A stretch of 64,000 nt of DNA, taken from the NCBI RefSeq assembly GCF_022761125.1, contig NZ_JAKWJR010000010.1, positions 141,044 to 205,043 of the forward strand, given 5' to 3'. The position numbers were made by a program, and so were the translations under genes. How positions within the stretch are numbered: position 1 is the first letter of the stretch; every line of letters begins with the position of its first letter. This document shows positions 35,882 through 46,948 of the stretch, in pieces. The notes under the pieces are model-generated. The model saw only the letters and a list, made by a program, of their open reading frames with translations. It did no database searches and was not told where the DNA came from. The stretch comes from Nocardioides sp. SR21 (GTDB taxonomy: Bacteria; Actinomycetota; Actinomycetes; Propionibacteriales; Nocardioidaceae).

Positions 35882-37291
35882 TCAGACCCCGGCGGTCGCG
35901 AGCGCTCGGGCCTGGCTCGGACGGCGGACGTAGACGGCGAACGTCACGAGCACGCAGACGACGTAGAAGCACGTGAACACCACGAACGCGCCCTTGGTCG
36001 CGGCCAGCGGGTCACCCACCCACGGCGAGCTGAACGCGATCGGGATCAGGAAGCCACCGAGAGCGCCGACCGCGCCGATGAGGCCGAGGGCCGCCGAGGA
36101 CTGCTTGGTGGCGGTCGCCAGGGCGGCCACGCGGTCCGGCGTACCGGACTCGGTCGTCGTCTCCGCCTCGCGGCGGAAGATCGCCGGGATCATCTTGTAC
36201 GTCGAGCCGTTGCCGATCCCGGTCGAGGCGAAGATCAGCAGGAAGAACCCGAGGAACCACGGGAACCACTCCTGGTTGCTCGCCCCGGCCGACATCCGGC
36301 TCAGCGTCCAGAGCACGCAGAGCGTGCACAGGACCAGGCTGACGAAGGCGCCGAGGGCGACGCGCGCGCCGCCGTACTTGTCCGCGAGCCAGCCCCCGAA
36401 CGGCCGCGTGAGCGACCCGACCGCCGCACCCAGGAACGCGTAGTAGGCGAAGACGATGTCCGGGAAGTTGAGCTTGATCAGCAGCGGCATCGCAGCGGAG
36501 TAGCCGATGAACGAGCCGAACGTGCCGATGTAGAGGAACGCCATGATCCAGGTGTGCGGCTTGCGCACCACCGCGAGCTGCTCGCGCGGCTTGCTGGTCG
36601 CGCTGGTGAGGTTGTCCATCCAGAGGTACGCCGCGACCGCGGCACAGATCGCGAGCCCGGCGTACACGAAGCCGGCGGTCTGCAGGTGGATGCCGGCGTC
36701 GGACGCCTTGACCAGGCCGAAGATCCCGGCGCCACCGACGATCACCGGCAGCAGCAGCTGGATGATCGCGACGCCCGCGTTGCCGCCGGCCGCGTTGAGG
36801 CCGAGTGCGGTGCCCTTACGGTCGGCGGGGAAGAAGAAGTTGATGTTCGCCATCGAGCTGGCGAAGTTGCCGCCGCCGAAGCCGGCGGTCGCCGCGATCA
36901 GGCAGAACACCCAGTACGGCGTGGTCGGGTCCTGCACGGCGAACGCGAACAGCAGCGTCGGCACCAGCAGCAGCGCGGCGCTGATGATCGTCCAGTTGCG
37001 GCCGCCGAACTTCGGCACCGCGAACGTGTACGGCAGACGCAGCAGCGAGCCGACCAGGTTGGGCAGCGCCACCAGCAGGAACAGCTGCTGCGGGCTGAAC
37101 GAGAAGCCCATCTGCAGCAGGAACGCCGCGCTCACGCTCCAGATCAGCCAGACCGAGAAGCCCAGGTGCTCGGCGAAGATCGACCAGATCAGGTTGCGCC
37201 GGGCGACCTGCCGGCCGCCGTTCTCCCAGAACTCCGGGTCCTCCGGCCGCCAGTCGTCGATCCACCGCCCGGACCTCTGCGCACTCGTCAT
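35882..37291 (-). CDS. Nitrate/nitrite MFS transporter (NarK family)
   Basis: Membrane protein of 469 residues with 12 hydrophobic segments. NarK signatures are GGGNFASSMANINFFFPADRKGTALGLNAAGGNAGVA (first nitrate signature) and ASTGIGNGSTYKMIPAIFRREA (second). It imports nitrate, possibly exchanging nitrite, as the first gene of the assimilation operon. The ATG at 37291 has only a weak ribosome site; a start 30 bp upstream is possible. A palindrome, CGTTTCGAAACG, lies about 125 bp upstream. Confidence 0.92.
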   Translation of the reverse strand: MTSAQRSGRWIDDWRPEDPEFWENGGRQVARRNLIWSIFAEHLGFSVWLIWSVSAAFLLQMGFSFSPQQLFLLVALPNLVGSLLRLPYTFAVPKFGGRNWTIISAALLLVPTLLFAFAVQDPTTPYWVFCLIAATAGFGGGNFASSMANINFFFPADRKGTALGLNAAGGNAGVAIIQLLLPVIVGGAGIFGLVKASDAGIHLQTAGFVYAGLAICAAVAAYLWMDNLTSATSKPREQLAVVRKPHTWIMAFLYIGTFGSFIGYSAAMPLLIKLNFPDIVFAYYAFLGAAVGSLTRPFGGWLADKYGGARVALGAFVSLVLCTLCVLWTLSRMSAGASNQEWFPWFLGFFLLIFASTGIGNGSTYKMIPAIFRREAETTTESGTPDRVAALATATKQSSAALGLIGAVGALGGFLIPIAFSSPWVGDPLAATKGAFVVFTCFYVVCVLVTFAVYVRRPSQARALATAGV

Positions 37292-37413
37292 GCGACTCAA
37301 TCTCGGCGCCGCAGGTTTCACCCGAGCCAGGTCGCCGTACCGGAGACGTCAACTTCTCCTCACGGCCTCACACCCCTCACGACCTCACGTCCCACCGGGT
37401 CGTTGCCGCCGCA

Positions 37414-37425
37414 CGTTTCGAAACG
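37414..37425. promoter_or_regulatory. Palindrome in narK / DUF485 divergent region
   Basis: Perfect 12-bp palindrome CGTTTCGAAACG in the 217-bp gap between narK and the acetate-uptake genes. On the narK strand GTAAC and GAAAC elements lie around it, loosely resembling GlnR boxes, but the spacing is imperfect. Candidate nitrogen-control site only. Confidence 0.35.
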
Positions 37426-37508
37426 CCGGGCACCCGTTACAGATCGGCGCCCCCTGGGTACGGGGGGCCCAAACCGTGACGGCCATCACCTCTGCGAAGG
37501 GTGCCCCC

Positions 37509-37868
37509 GTGTCCACTCCCGAACAGTCACATGACCACGCTCGCGACCACGATCCGCTCTACGACGAGCTGCACGCGACGGCGGAGTTCACCCGGCTGCG
37601 GAAGGCCTTCCGCAGCTTCGTGTTCCCGACCACGGTCGCCTTCCTGGCGTGGTACCTGCTCTACGTCGTGATGAGCAACTGGGCGCACGACTTCATGAGC
37701 AAGGAGGTCTGGGGCAACATCAACGTCGCGCTGGTCTTCGGGATCCTGCAGTTCGTCTCGACGTTCTTCATCGCCTGGCTCTACGCCTTCTACATGAACA
37801 GGCGCGTCGACCCACTCGCCCGCGAGCTCGAGCGGCGCTACAACGACCAGGTCGGGGGTGCGCGATGA
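37509..37868 (+). CDS. DUF485 membrane protein of acetate symporter
   Basis: Protein of 119 residues with two transmembrane segments (FVFPTTVAFLAWYLLYVVM and VALVFGILQFVSTFFIAWLYAFYM) separated by the characteristic SNWAHDFMSKEVWGNIN loop. DUF485 proteins (YjcH type) accompany ActP symporters. GTG start with AAGGG upstream; a longer frame exists but has no family similarity. ATGA overlap couples it to the symporter gene. Confidence 0.9.
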   Translation: MSTPEQSHDHARDHDPLYDELHATAEFTRLRKAFRSFVFPTTVAFLAWYLLYVVMSNWAHDFMSKEVWGNINVALVFGILQFVSTFFIAWLYAFYMNRRVDPLARELERRYNDQVGGAR

Positions 37869-39493
37869 GCTCCGACACCCTGACCGGCGTCCTCTTCGTC
37901 GTCGTCGTCCTGATCACGGTCGCGATCACGTTCTGGGCCAGCCGCCAGACCAAGGGCGCCGCCGACTTCTACGCCGGCGGCCGCGGCTTCACCGGCTTCC
38001 AGAACGGCATGGCGATCTCCGGCGACTACATGTCGGCGGCCTCGTTCCTCGGCATCTCCGGCGCCATCGCGCTCTCCGGGTACGACGGCTTCCTCTACTC
38101 GATCGGCTTCCTCGTCGCGTGGCTGATCGCGCTGCTGCTCGTCGCCGAGCTGCTGCGCAACTCCGGCCGCTACACGATGGCCGACCAGCTGGCGTACCGC
38201 ATGAAGCAGCGCCCGGTGCGCACCGCGGCCGCGACCTCGACCGTGGTCGTCTCGATCTTCTACCTGCTCGCGCAGATGGTCGGCGCGGGCGCCCTGGTCG
38301 CCCTGCTGCTCGGCGCGGAGTCCGAGGCGTCGAAGAACATCACGATCATCCTGGTCGGCGCGCTGATGATCTTCTACGTCACCGTCGGCGGCATGAAGGG
38401 CACCACCTGGGTGCAGATCGTGAAGGCCGTGCTGCTGATGGGCGGCACGATCCTGATCACCGTCCTGGTCCTCGCGAAGTTCGACTTCAACCTCTCCGAC
38501 CTCCTCGGCGCAGCCGCCGACAACTCCGGCCAGGGTGAGGCATTCCTCCAGCCCGGCCTGAAGTACGGCGTCTCCACGACGTCGAAGATCGACTTCCTCA
38601 GCCTCAGCCTGGCGCTGGTGCTCGGGACCGCCGGCCTCCCGCACATCCTGATCCGCTTCTACACCGTTCCCACCGCGCAGACCGCGCGGAAGTCCGTGCT
38701 CTGGGCGATCGGGCTGATCGGCGCGTTCTACCTGATGACGCTGGCGCTCGGCTTCGGCGCGGCGGCGCTGCTGAGCTCCGACAAGTACGCCGAGGTCGCG
38801 GCCTCGGGCGGCAACCTGGCGTCACCACTGCTCGCGGAAGCGGTCGGCGGCGGCGACGGTACGACGGGTGGCGCGGTGCTGCTCGCGCTGATCTCCGCGG
38901 TGGCGTTCGCGACGATCCTCGCCGTCGTGGCGGGGCTGACCCTGACCTCTGCGTCGTCGGTGGCTCACGACCTGTACGCGACGGTCTTCAAGAACGGTCA
39001 GGCCAGCGAGCGGGACGAGATCCGGGTCGCCCGGATCGCGGCGTTCGTCATCGGCGGCATCGCGATCCTCCTGGCGATCCCCGCCAAGGGGCTCAACATC
39101 GCGTTCCTGGTGGCGCTGGCCTTCGCGGTTGCCGCGTCGGCCAACCTCCCGTCGCTGATCTACAACCTGTTCTGGCGGCGCTTCAACACCCGCGGAGCGG
39201 TCTGGGCGATCTACGGCGGCCTGATCTCGTGCGTGGGGCTGGTCATCTTCTCGCCGGTGGTGTCGGGCAAGGGAGAGGACGCGACCGGCAAGAACCTGTC
39301 GCTGCTCCCGACCAGCATCGACATCTCGTGGTTCCCGCTGGAGAACCCCGGCATCGTGTCGATCCCGCTCGGCTTCTTCCTCGGCTGGCTCGGGACCGTG
39401 ACGGCCAAGGAGCCGGAGACCGAGGCCCGCTACAACGAGCTCGAGGTCCGCTCCCTCACCGGTGCCGGCGCCGAGCAGGCGGTCAAGCACTAG
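37865..39493 (+). CDS. actP: Acetate/solute:cation symporter (ActP type)
   Basis: Sodium:solute symporter family protein of 542 residues with about 13 membrane segments. SSF motifs include FYAGGRGFTGFQNGMAISGDYMSAASFLGISG and GTAGLPHILIRFYTVP. Presence of DUF485 upstream and acetyl-CoA synthetase downstream supports acetate (or other short monocarboxylate) uptake. The C-terminus ends AVKH, and the last codons plus TAG belong to a sequence shared with the repeat element at the holin-like gene, so the natural end may have been altered by that element. Confidence 0.9.
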   Translation: MSSDTLTGVLFVVVVLITVAITFWASRQTKGAADFYAGGRGFTGFQNGMAISGDYMSAASFLGISGAIALSGYDGFLYSIGFLVAWLIALLLVAELLRNSGRYTMADQLAYRMKQRPVRTAAATSTVVVSIFYLLAQMVGAGALVALLLGAESEASKNITIILVGALMIFYVTVGGMKGTTWVQIVKAVLLMGGTILITVLVLAKFDFNLSDLLGAAADNSGQGEAFLQPGLKYGVSTTSKIDFLSLSLALVLGTAGLPHILIRFYTVPTAQTARKSVLWAIGLIGAFYLMTLALGFGAAALLSSDKYAEVAASGGNLASPLLAEAVGGGDGTTGGAVLLALISAVAFATILAVVAGLTLTSASSVAHDLYATVFKNGQASERDEIRVARIAAFVIGGIAILLAIPAKGLNIAFLVALAFAVAASANLPSLIYNLFWRRFNTRGAVWAIYGGLISCVGLVIFSPVVSGKGEDATGKNLSLLPTSIDISWFPLENPGIVSIPLGFFLGWLGTVTAKEPETEARYNELEVRSLTGAGAEQAVKH

Positions 39494-39547
39494 CCGAGAC
39501 GCGCCAGCGGGTCGGCTGATGGTGGTCGAGCGGCGTGTCGAGACCCA
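39488..39547. repeat. Intergenic repeat element, short copy
   Basis: GCACTAGC[C/G]GAGACGCGCCAGCGG, then GGTGGTCGAGCG and GGCGTGTCGAGACCCA, is shared with 47348-47436. The element starts inside the last two codons of actP and includes its TAG stop. This copy lacks about 31 bp present in the other. Confidence 0.75.
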
Positions 39548-39642
39548 TTCCTGTTCCAGACCGACTGGCCCCTATCCCGTCCCTACCCGCAACGTCCTAA
39601 TGTGGCGGGAGGCACATTCGACCCCGCACCGGAAGGACCATC

Positions 39643-41632
<1,990 letters not shown>

Positions 41633-41649
<17 letters not shown>

Positions 41650-42292
41650 CCCGACCGGTCTCGTAGGCCCACATCGCGATCTCGACCCGGTTCCGGGCGG
41701 CGAGCTTGGTCATCAGGCTCGCGATGTGGGTCTTCACCGTGCTCAGGCTGATGTGCAGCTCGCCGCAGATCTCGGCGTTGGTGCGGCCGCGGGCGACCGC
41801 CATCAGCACCTCCTCCTCGCGGCCGGTCAGCGGCTCGATCGGCTGCGCCGGCGCCGGCTTCGCGGCGTCCGCGAACGCGGCGAGCAGCCGCACCGTGACG
41901 CTCGGGGCGATCAGCGCGTCGCCCTGAGCGGCCGCGTGCACGGCCTGGACGAGCAGCTCGGGCCCGGCGTCCTTGAGCAGGAACCCACGCGCGCCGGCCC
42001 GCAGCGCGCCGTGGACGTACTCGTCGAGGTCGAACGTCGTGATCACCACGACCGCCAGCGGGTCCGGCACGTCGGGACCGGCGAGCAGCATCGTGGCCTC
42101 GAGCCCGTTCATCTCCGGCATCCGGATGTCGAACAGGCACACGTCCGGTCGCAGCTCGCGCGCCAGCGACACGGCCTTCCGCCCGTCGCCGGCCTCGCCG
42201 ACCACCTCGATGCCCGGCTGCGCGTCGAGGATCATCCGCAGCCCCGTCCGCACGATCTCCTGGTCGTCGGCGACCAGCACCCGGATGCTCAT
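41633..42292 (-). CDS. NarL-family response regulator
   Basis: Protein of 219 residues. Receiver domain 1-120 with phosphoacceptor Asp55 (CLFDIRMPEMNG), Thr in VVITTFD and Lys in LLKDAG; LuxR-type helix-turn-helix at the C-terminus (LTGREEEVLMAVARGRTNAEICGELHISLSTVKTHIASLMTKL). Overlaps the histidine-kinase stop by ATGA. Divergent MMPL transporter with TCGGCCGA repeats between them is the likely target. The stop lies inside the 3' end of acs on the other strand. Confidence 0.92.
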
Positions 42293-43428
42293 CCTGCTGT
42301 CCTCGGGAGTACGGCGCTCACGGTCCAGCCGCGGCCCGGGGCCGGTCCGGCCTCGAGCGTGCCGCCGAGGAGTACGGCGCGCTCGGTCATCCCGATGACG
42401 CCGTACCCCGTCGTCCCGCGTGGCGCCGGGTCGCCGTCGTCGCGCACGGTCAGCCGCACCACGTCGTCCTCGCCGGCGACGCTCACCTCGACCCGGGTGG
42501 CGTGCCGCGCGTGCCGCACGACGTTGGTGATGGACTCCTGCGTGATCCGGTAGACCGCGGCCGCGACGGACGGGCGGAGGTCGTCGATCCCGGTGACCGT
42601 CAGCTCGACCCGGGGCGAGCCGCCGGTCGCCGCCGCGAGCCGCTCGAGGTCGGCCACGCCCTGCATCGGGGTCAGCTCGGCGTCGGCGTCCTCGCGGAGC
42701 GCGGAGACCAGCGTGCGCAGCTCTGCCAGCGTCCGGCCCGCCTCGCCCTCGATCACCTCGAGCGCCTCGGCCGCCGCCTCCGGCCGGGTCGCGGCGACCA
42801 CCCGCCCGGCCTGGGCGCGGACGACGATCGCGGACACGTGGTGCGCGACCGTGTCGTGCAGCTCGCGGGCGAGCTGCTCGCGCTCGCGGACCCGGACGTC
42901 GTGCCGGGCGCGGTGCTGCGCGCTCGTCGCGAACCGGACGACGAGCCCGAGGGTCTCCGCGAGGCAGAGGACGATGAACCCGCCGACGACGTCGCCGAGC
43001 GTGGCGGAGTCGTCCTGCGTGATGCCGACGACCGCTGCCACGAGCACGACCGCCGTGCCCGCGACGATGTCGCGGCCCGAGCCCCACCGCAACAGGGCGT
43101 ACGGGAGGAACAGCACGAACGCCGTGGCGTTGAGCCCGACCACGCCGTCGGCGCCGCCGACGATCGCGACCAGGTTGAAGACCATGACCGTGCCGAAGCC
43201 GAGGGCGATCGCCGCCAGGGGCTGCGTGCGCCGGATGAACAGGGTCGGGAGCACCGCGAGCGTGGTCACGAGCGAGGCGAGCGGCCACACGACGTCGTCG
43301 CGGAACACCGTCTCGAGCACCGCGGTGACCCCGAAGCCGGCGACGAGCAGCCAGTCCCGCCACATCGGACCCGGCGGGTCGGACACCCTCGGGGTCGCCC
43401 AGAGGGCATGGACGGCTCGGCTCGGCAC
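42289..43428 (-). CDS. NarL-type sensor histidine kinase
   Basis: Protein of 379 residues. Several membrane helices (about residues 24-160) without a large extracellular domain, then HisKA_3 dimerisation domain with His191 in ARELHDTVAHHVSAIV, and HATPase with ITQESITNVVRHARHA and GYGVIGMTERAVLLGGTLEAGP. An intramembrane-sensing type, often responding to envelope stress. GTG start is 6 nt after TAGGCT, so probably leaderless. First gene of its pair. Confidence 0.92.
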   Translation of the reverse strand: MPSRAVHALWATPRVSDPPGPMWRDWLLVAGFGVTAVLETVFRDDVVWPLASLVTTLAVLPTLFIRRTQPLAAIALGFGTVMVFNLVAIVGGADGVVGLNATAFVLFLPYALLRWGSGRDIVAGTAVVLVAAVVGITQDDSATLGDVVGGFIVLCLAETLGLVVRFATSAQHRARHDVRVREREQLARELHDTVAHHVSAIVVRAQAGRVVAATRPEAAAEALEVIEGEAGRTLAELRTLVSALREDADAELTPMQGVADLERLAAATGGSPRVELTVTGIDDLRPSVAAAVYRITQESITNVVRHARHATRVEVSVAGEDDVVRLTVRDDGDPAPRGTTGYGVIGMTERAVLLGGTLEAGPAPGRGWTVSAVLPRTAG

Positions 43429-43457
43429 GTCCCCAGCCTAGGGAAGCCGAGGCCCCG

Positions 43458-43504
43458 CACATCGGCCGAAAGGCCGAGACCGGTCCGTCCCCTCGGCCGA
43501 TGTG
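43458..43504. promoter_or_regulatory. Dyad of TCGGCCGA repeats between kinase and MMPL genes
   Basis: Perfect 12-bp inverted repeat CACATCGGCCGA (43458-43469) / TCGGCCGATGTG (43493-43504) with a further GGCCGA at 43472. TCGGCCGA is itself palindromic. It is centred in the divergent region and is a plausible binding site for the neighbouring response regulator, controlling export and possibly its own genes. Confidence 0.6.
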
Positions 43505-43535
43505 GCACCCCGGACCACTCCCCGACGCTGAGGTC

Positions 43536-45626
43536 ATGACTCAGCTCCTGCACCGGATCGGCGGGTTCGCCGCCCTGCACCCGTGGCGCATCGTCGCCGC
43601 CTGGCTGGCCGTCGCCGCCGTCGTCCTCGCCGCGTCCGCGTCGTACGGCGGGGACACCTCTGACTCCATGGAGGTGCCGGGCCTCGACTCGCAGCAGGCC
43701 GCCGACCTCCTCGAGCGCGCCAGCTCGGACCAGGCCGGGCTCACCGCCCAGCTGGTCGTCTCCCCCGCCGACCAGCGTGCCCTCGACGGCCTGCGCGCCG
43801 AGGTGCTGGCCCTGCCACACGTGCTCGACGTGGGCGCGCCGGTCACCTCCGCCGACGGGCGGGTCGCGCTGCTCCCGATCCAGTACCCGCCGCTCGAGGA
43901 GCTGTCCGCCGCCGACCTGACGGCGCTCCAGGAGGTGCGCGACCGCGCGGACGCCGACGGTCCTGCCCAGGTCGAGATGCGCGGCGACCTGGTGTTCGCC
44001 TTCGCCGAGCCCGAGACCGGCGGCGAGGTCGTCGGCCTGGTCGCCGCGCTGGTGATCCTGCTGGTCGCGTTCGGGTCCGTGGTCGCCGCCGGCATCCCGA
44101 TCGGCGTCGCCCTCACGGGCCTCGCGACCGCGGTCGGCGCGATGACGCTGGCCGCGCGCTTCCTCGACGTACCCACCTGGGCGCCGGTGCTGGGCTCGAT
44201 GGTCGGCCTCGGCGTGGGCATCGACTACGCGCTGTTCATCCTCACCCGGCACCGCGAGCAGCTCGCGGACGGCGTCCCGCTGCGCGAGTCGATCGCGCGA
44301 GCCGTGTCGACCGCCGGGTCGTCGGTCGTCCTCGCCGGCGGCATCGTCGTGGTCGCGATCCTCGGCCTGACGGTGGCCGGGGTGCCGTTCATGTCGGCCG
44401 GCGCGTACGCCGTCTCCGTGATCGTGCTGGTGATGGTGCTCGCGTCGATCACCCTGCTGCCCGCGCTGCTCGCGATCGCCGGCAACCGCGTGAACGGGCG
44501 CCGCGGGAGCGCCCGCCGCGCCCGCTCCGACGCGCGCTGGCAGCGCCGCGTCGAGCACGTCGTCTCCCACCCACGGGTGTACGCCGCCGGCGTGCTCGGG
44601 CTGCTCGTCCTGCTCGCGCTCCCGGCGTTCGCGCTGCGCGCCGGGATCCCCGATGACGGCACCCTGCCCGAGTCCCGCACCGAGCGCCGCGCCTACGACC
44701 TGCTCGCGGACGGGTTCGGCCCCGGGGTGAACGGCCAGCTGCTCGTGGTCGTCGACACCGAGGGCGACCCCGCCGTGCTCACCCCGCTGCGCGACGCGCT
44801 CGGCGCCGACCCCGGCGTCGCGTCGGTCCTGCCGGCGACGATGGAGGGCGACGTCGCGACCCTGGTGGTGACCCCCACGACCGGCCCCCAGGACGCCGCG
44901 ACGTACGACACCACCGAGCGGCTGCGCACCGAGGTGCTCCCCTCGGTCCTCGACGGCGCGCACGTCGGCGGCCAGACCGCCGGGTTCGCCGACGTCGGCG
45001 CCCGCGTGAACGAGCGGCTGCCGTGGTTCGTCGCGGCGGTGCTGCTGCTGTCGTCGCTGTTGCTCGCGCTGGTCTTCCGCTCGGTGCTGATCCCGCTCCA
45101 GGCCGCGTTGATGAACCTGCTCAGCATCGGGGCGGCGTACGGCGTCCTCGTGATGGTGTTCCAGTGGGGGTGGGGCGCGAGCCTGATTGGCCTGGAGTCG
45201 ACCGTGCCGGTCGTGTCGTTCATCCCGATGTTCATGTTCGCCGTGGTGTTCGGGCTGTCGATGGACTACGAGGTCTTCCTGCTGTCGCGCATCCGCGAGG
45301 AGTACGACGCCACCGGTGACACCCGCTCCGCGATCGTGCACGGCCTGGCGCGCACCGGCCGGGTCATCACCTCGGCCGCGTTCATCATGATCGCCGTGTT
45401 CCTGGGCTTCGTGCTCGGCGAGGACCCGGCCACCAAGATGTTCGGCCTCGGCCTCGCCACCGCCGTCCTCGTCGACGCCACGCTGGTCCGGATGGTGCTG
45501 CTGCCCGCGACCATGCAGCTGCTCGGTCGGTGGAACTGGTGGGCGCCGGGCGCCGGTAGGGTGAGGACAGGTGAGCCGGGAAGTCTGGTCGGCAGCTCTG
45601 TCACCGACCCGTCAGGAGCCCCGTGA
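43536..45626 (+). CDS. MMPL/RND-family transporter
   Basis: Protein of 696 residues with two repeats of six transmembrane helices, each after a large external loop (about 35-165 and 355-470). Markers: LGSMVGLGVGIDYALFILTRHREQL and FAVVFGLSMDYEVFLLSRIREEY, the paired GxxxDY proton-relay motifs of MMPL proteins. Lipid or drug export is expected. ATG at 43536 has GAGGTC upstream. The last 20 residues coincide with a foldable RNA segment before nhaA, so that tail is probably unconserved. Confidence 0.92.
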   Translation: MTQLLHRIGGFAALHPWRIVAAWLAVAAVVLAASASYGGDTSDSMEVPGLDSQQAADLLERASSDQAGLTAQLVVSPADQRALDGLRAEVLALPHVLDVGAPVTSADGRVALLPIQYPPLEELSAADLTALQEVRDRADADGPAQVEMRGDLVFAFAEPETGGEVVGLVAALVILLVAFGSVVAAGIPIGVALTGLATAVGAMTLAARFLDVPTWAPVLGSMVGLGVGIDYALFILTRHREQLADGVPLRESIARAVSTAGSSVVLAGGIVVVAILGLTVAGVPFMSAGAYAVSVIVLVMVLASITLLPALLAIAGNRVNGRRGSARRARSDARWQRRVEHVVSHPRVYAAGVLGLLVLLALPAFALRAGIPDDGTLPESRTERRAYDLLADGFGPGVNGQLLVVVDTEGDPAVLTPLRDALGADPGVASVLPATMEGDVATLVVTPTTGPQDAATYDTTERLRTEVLPSVLDGAHVGGQTAGFADVGARVNERLPWFVAAVLLLSSLLLALVFRSVLIPLQAALMNLLSIGAAYGVLVMVFQWGWGASLIGLESTVPVVSFIPMFMFAVVFGLSMDYEVFLLSRIREEYDATGDTRSAIVHGLARTGRVITSAAFIMIAVFLGFVLGEDPATKMFGLGLATAVLVDATLVRMVLLPATMQLLGRWNWWAPGAGRVRTGEPGSLVGSSVTDPSGAP
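45557..45622 (+). promoter_or_regulatory. Structured leader before nhaA, candidate cation-responsive RNA
   Basis: The 66 nt before the nhaA start fold into a stacked stem: ACAG (45567-45570)/CTGT (45598-45601), AGC (45574-45576)/GCT (45595-45597), and CGG/CTG closing a GGAAGT apex region, with outer GGTGA/TCACC. The segment GAGCCGGGAAGTCTGGTC is compact and unlike the coding bias around it. nhaA-associated Na+/Li+ riboswitch classes are known elsewhere, and this could be one or an actinobacterial analogue. TAGGGT at 45557-45562 could alternatively be the promoter -10. Confidence 0.45.
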
Positions 45627-46930
45627 GCAAACCGGATCGCACGGCCCAGAGGCTCTTCTCCCGAGGCTCGTTCCTCGAGAGCTCGCGGACCGCTGAGATC
45701 CTGCGCGCCGAGACCACCGGCGGCCTGCTGCTCATCATCGCAGCGGCCGTCGCCCTCGTCTGGGCGAACAGCCCGTGGCGCGACGCCTACTTCGACCTGC
45801 GCAACACGGTCGTCGGCTTCACCCCGTTCGACCTCCATCTCGACCTCAGCCTGGGTGCGTGGGCGGCCGACGGGCTGCTGGCGATCTTCTTCTTCGTGGC
45901 CGGTCTCGAGCTGAAGCGGGAGTTCGTCGCCGGCGACCTCCGTGACCCGCGGCGCGCGGCGCTGCCGGTGATCGCCGCCGTGGGCGGCATGGCCGTGCCC
46001 GCCGTCATCTTCGTGCTGTGGAACCTCGGGACCGACGACCTCGTCGGCTGGGCGATCCCGACCGCGACCGACATCGCGTTCGCCGTCGCGATCCTCGCGG
46101 TCATCAGCACCCACCTGCCGACCGGACTCCGCACGTTCCTGCTCACGCTCGCCGTGGTCGACGACCTGCTCGCGATCACGGTCATCGCGCTCTTCTACAC
46201 CGACCACCTCGACGTCCCCTTCCTGCTCCTCTCCCTGGTCCCGATCGCGGCCTTCGGCCTGCTGGCGCAGCGGGGCATCCACCGCGGGTGGCTCCTCATC
46301 CCGCTCGCCGTCGTCGCCTGGGCGCTCGTGCACGAGTCCGGGGTGCACGCCACCGTCGCGGGCGTCGCGCTGGCGTTCACGGTCCCGGTCCGCACCCGCG
46401 CCGGCGACAGCGACCGCGGGCTCGCCGAGCACCTCGAGCACCTGATCCGGCCGATCTCGGCCGGGGTCGCCGTACCGGTCTTCGCGTTCTTCGCCGCCGG
46501 TGTGTACGTCGGCGGCCTCGACGGCCTGCGCGCCGCACTCACCGACCAGATCGCCCTCGGCATCATGTGCGGCCTCGTGCTCGGCAAGACGGTCGGGATC
46601 GCGGGCTCGACCTGGCTGCTGTCGACGTTCACCCGCGCCGACCTCGACGAGGAGCTGAGCTGGGTCGACGTGATCGGCATGTCGCTGCTCGCGGGGATCG
46701 GCTTCACCGTCTCGCTGCTCATCGGCGAGCTCGCCTTCGGCTACGGCACCCGCGAGGACGACGTCGCGAAGGTCGGGGTCCTCGTCGGCTCGGTCTGCGC
46801 CGGCCTGCTCGCGACGGTCGTCCTCCGGGCGCGCAACCGGGTGTACCGCCGGATCTGCGAGCTGGAGCAGGTGGACTCCGACGCGGACGGGGTGCCTGAC
46901 GTCTACCAGCGGGGCGACGACGCTCCGTGA
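45623..46930 (+). CDS. nhaA: Na+/H+ antiporter NhaA
   Basis: Membrane antiporter of 435 residues exporting sodium (and lithium) in exchange for protons. Family features: AAAVALVWANSPW, GLLAIFFFVAGLELKREFV, PTATDIAFAVAILAV (site Asp), and LAVVDDLLAITVIALFYT with the Asp-Asp pair that binds cation. C-terminus ends with a calcium-loop-like VDSDADGVPDVYQ. GTG has CAGGAGCCCC upstream and overlaps the MMPL stop. The foldable leader just before it suggests RNA-level control. Confidence 0.95.
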   Translation: MSKPDRTAQRLFSRGSFLESSRTAEILRAETTGGLLLIIAAAVALVWANSPWRDAYFDLRNTVVGFTPFDLHLDLSLGAWAADGLLAIFFFVAGLELKREFVAGDLRDPRRAALPVIAAVGGMAVPAVIFVLWNLGTDDLVGWAIPTATDIAFAVAILAVISTHLPTGLRTFLLTLAVVDDLLAITVIALFYTDHLDVPFLLLSLVPIAAFGLLAQRGIHRGWLLIPLAVVAWALVHESGVHATVAGVALAFTVPVRTRAGDSDRGLAEHLEHLIRPISAGVAVPVFAFFAAGVYVGGLDGLRAALTDQIALGIMCGLVLGKTVGIAGSTWLLSTFTRADLDEELSWVDVIGMSLLAGIGFTVSLLIGELAFGYGTREDDVAKVGVLVGSVCAGLLATVVLRARNRVYRRICELEQVDSDADGVPDVYQRGDDAP

Positions 46931-46948
46931 TTCTGTAAGGTCGCGCGC

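Noticed and set aside
45557..45622. Cobalamin riboswitch before nhaA
   Set aside because: The B12-box is absent, the element is far too short, and the gene is a sodium/proton antiporter.
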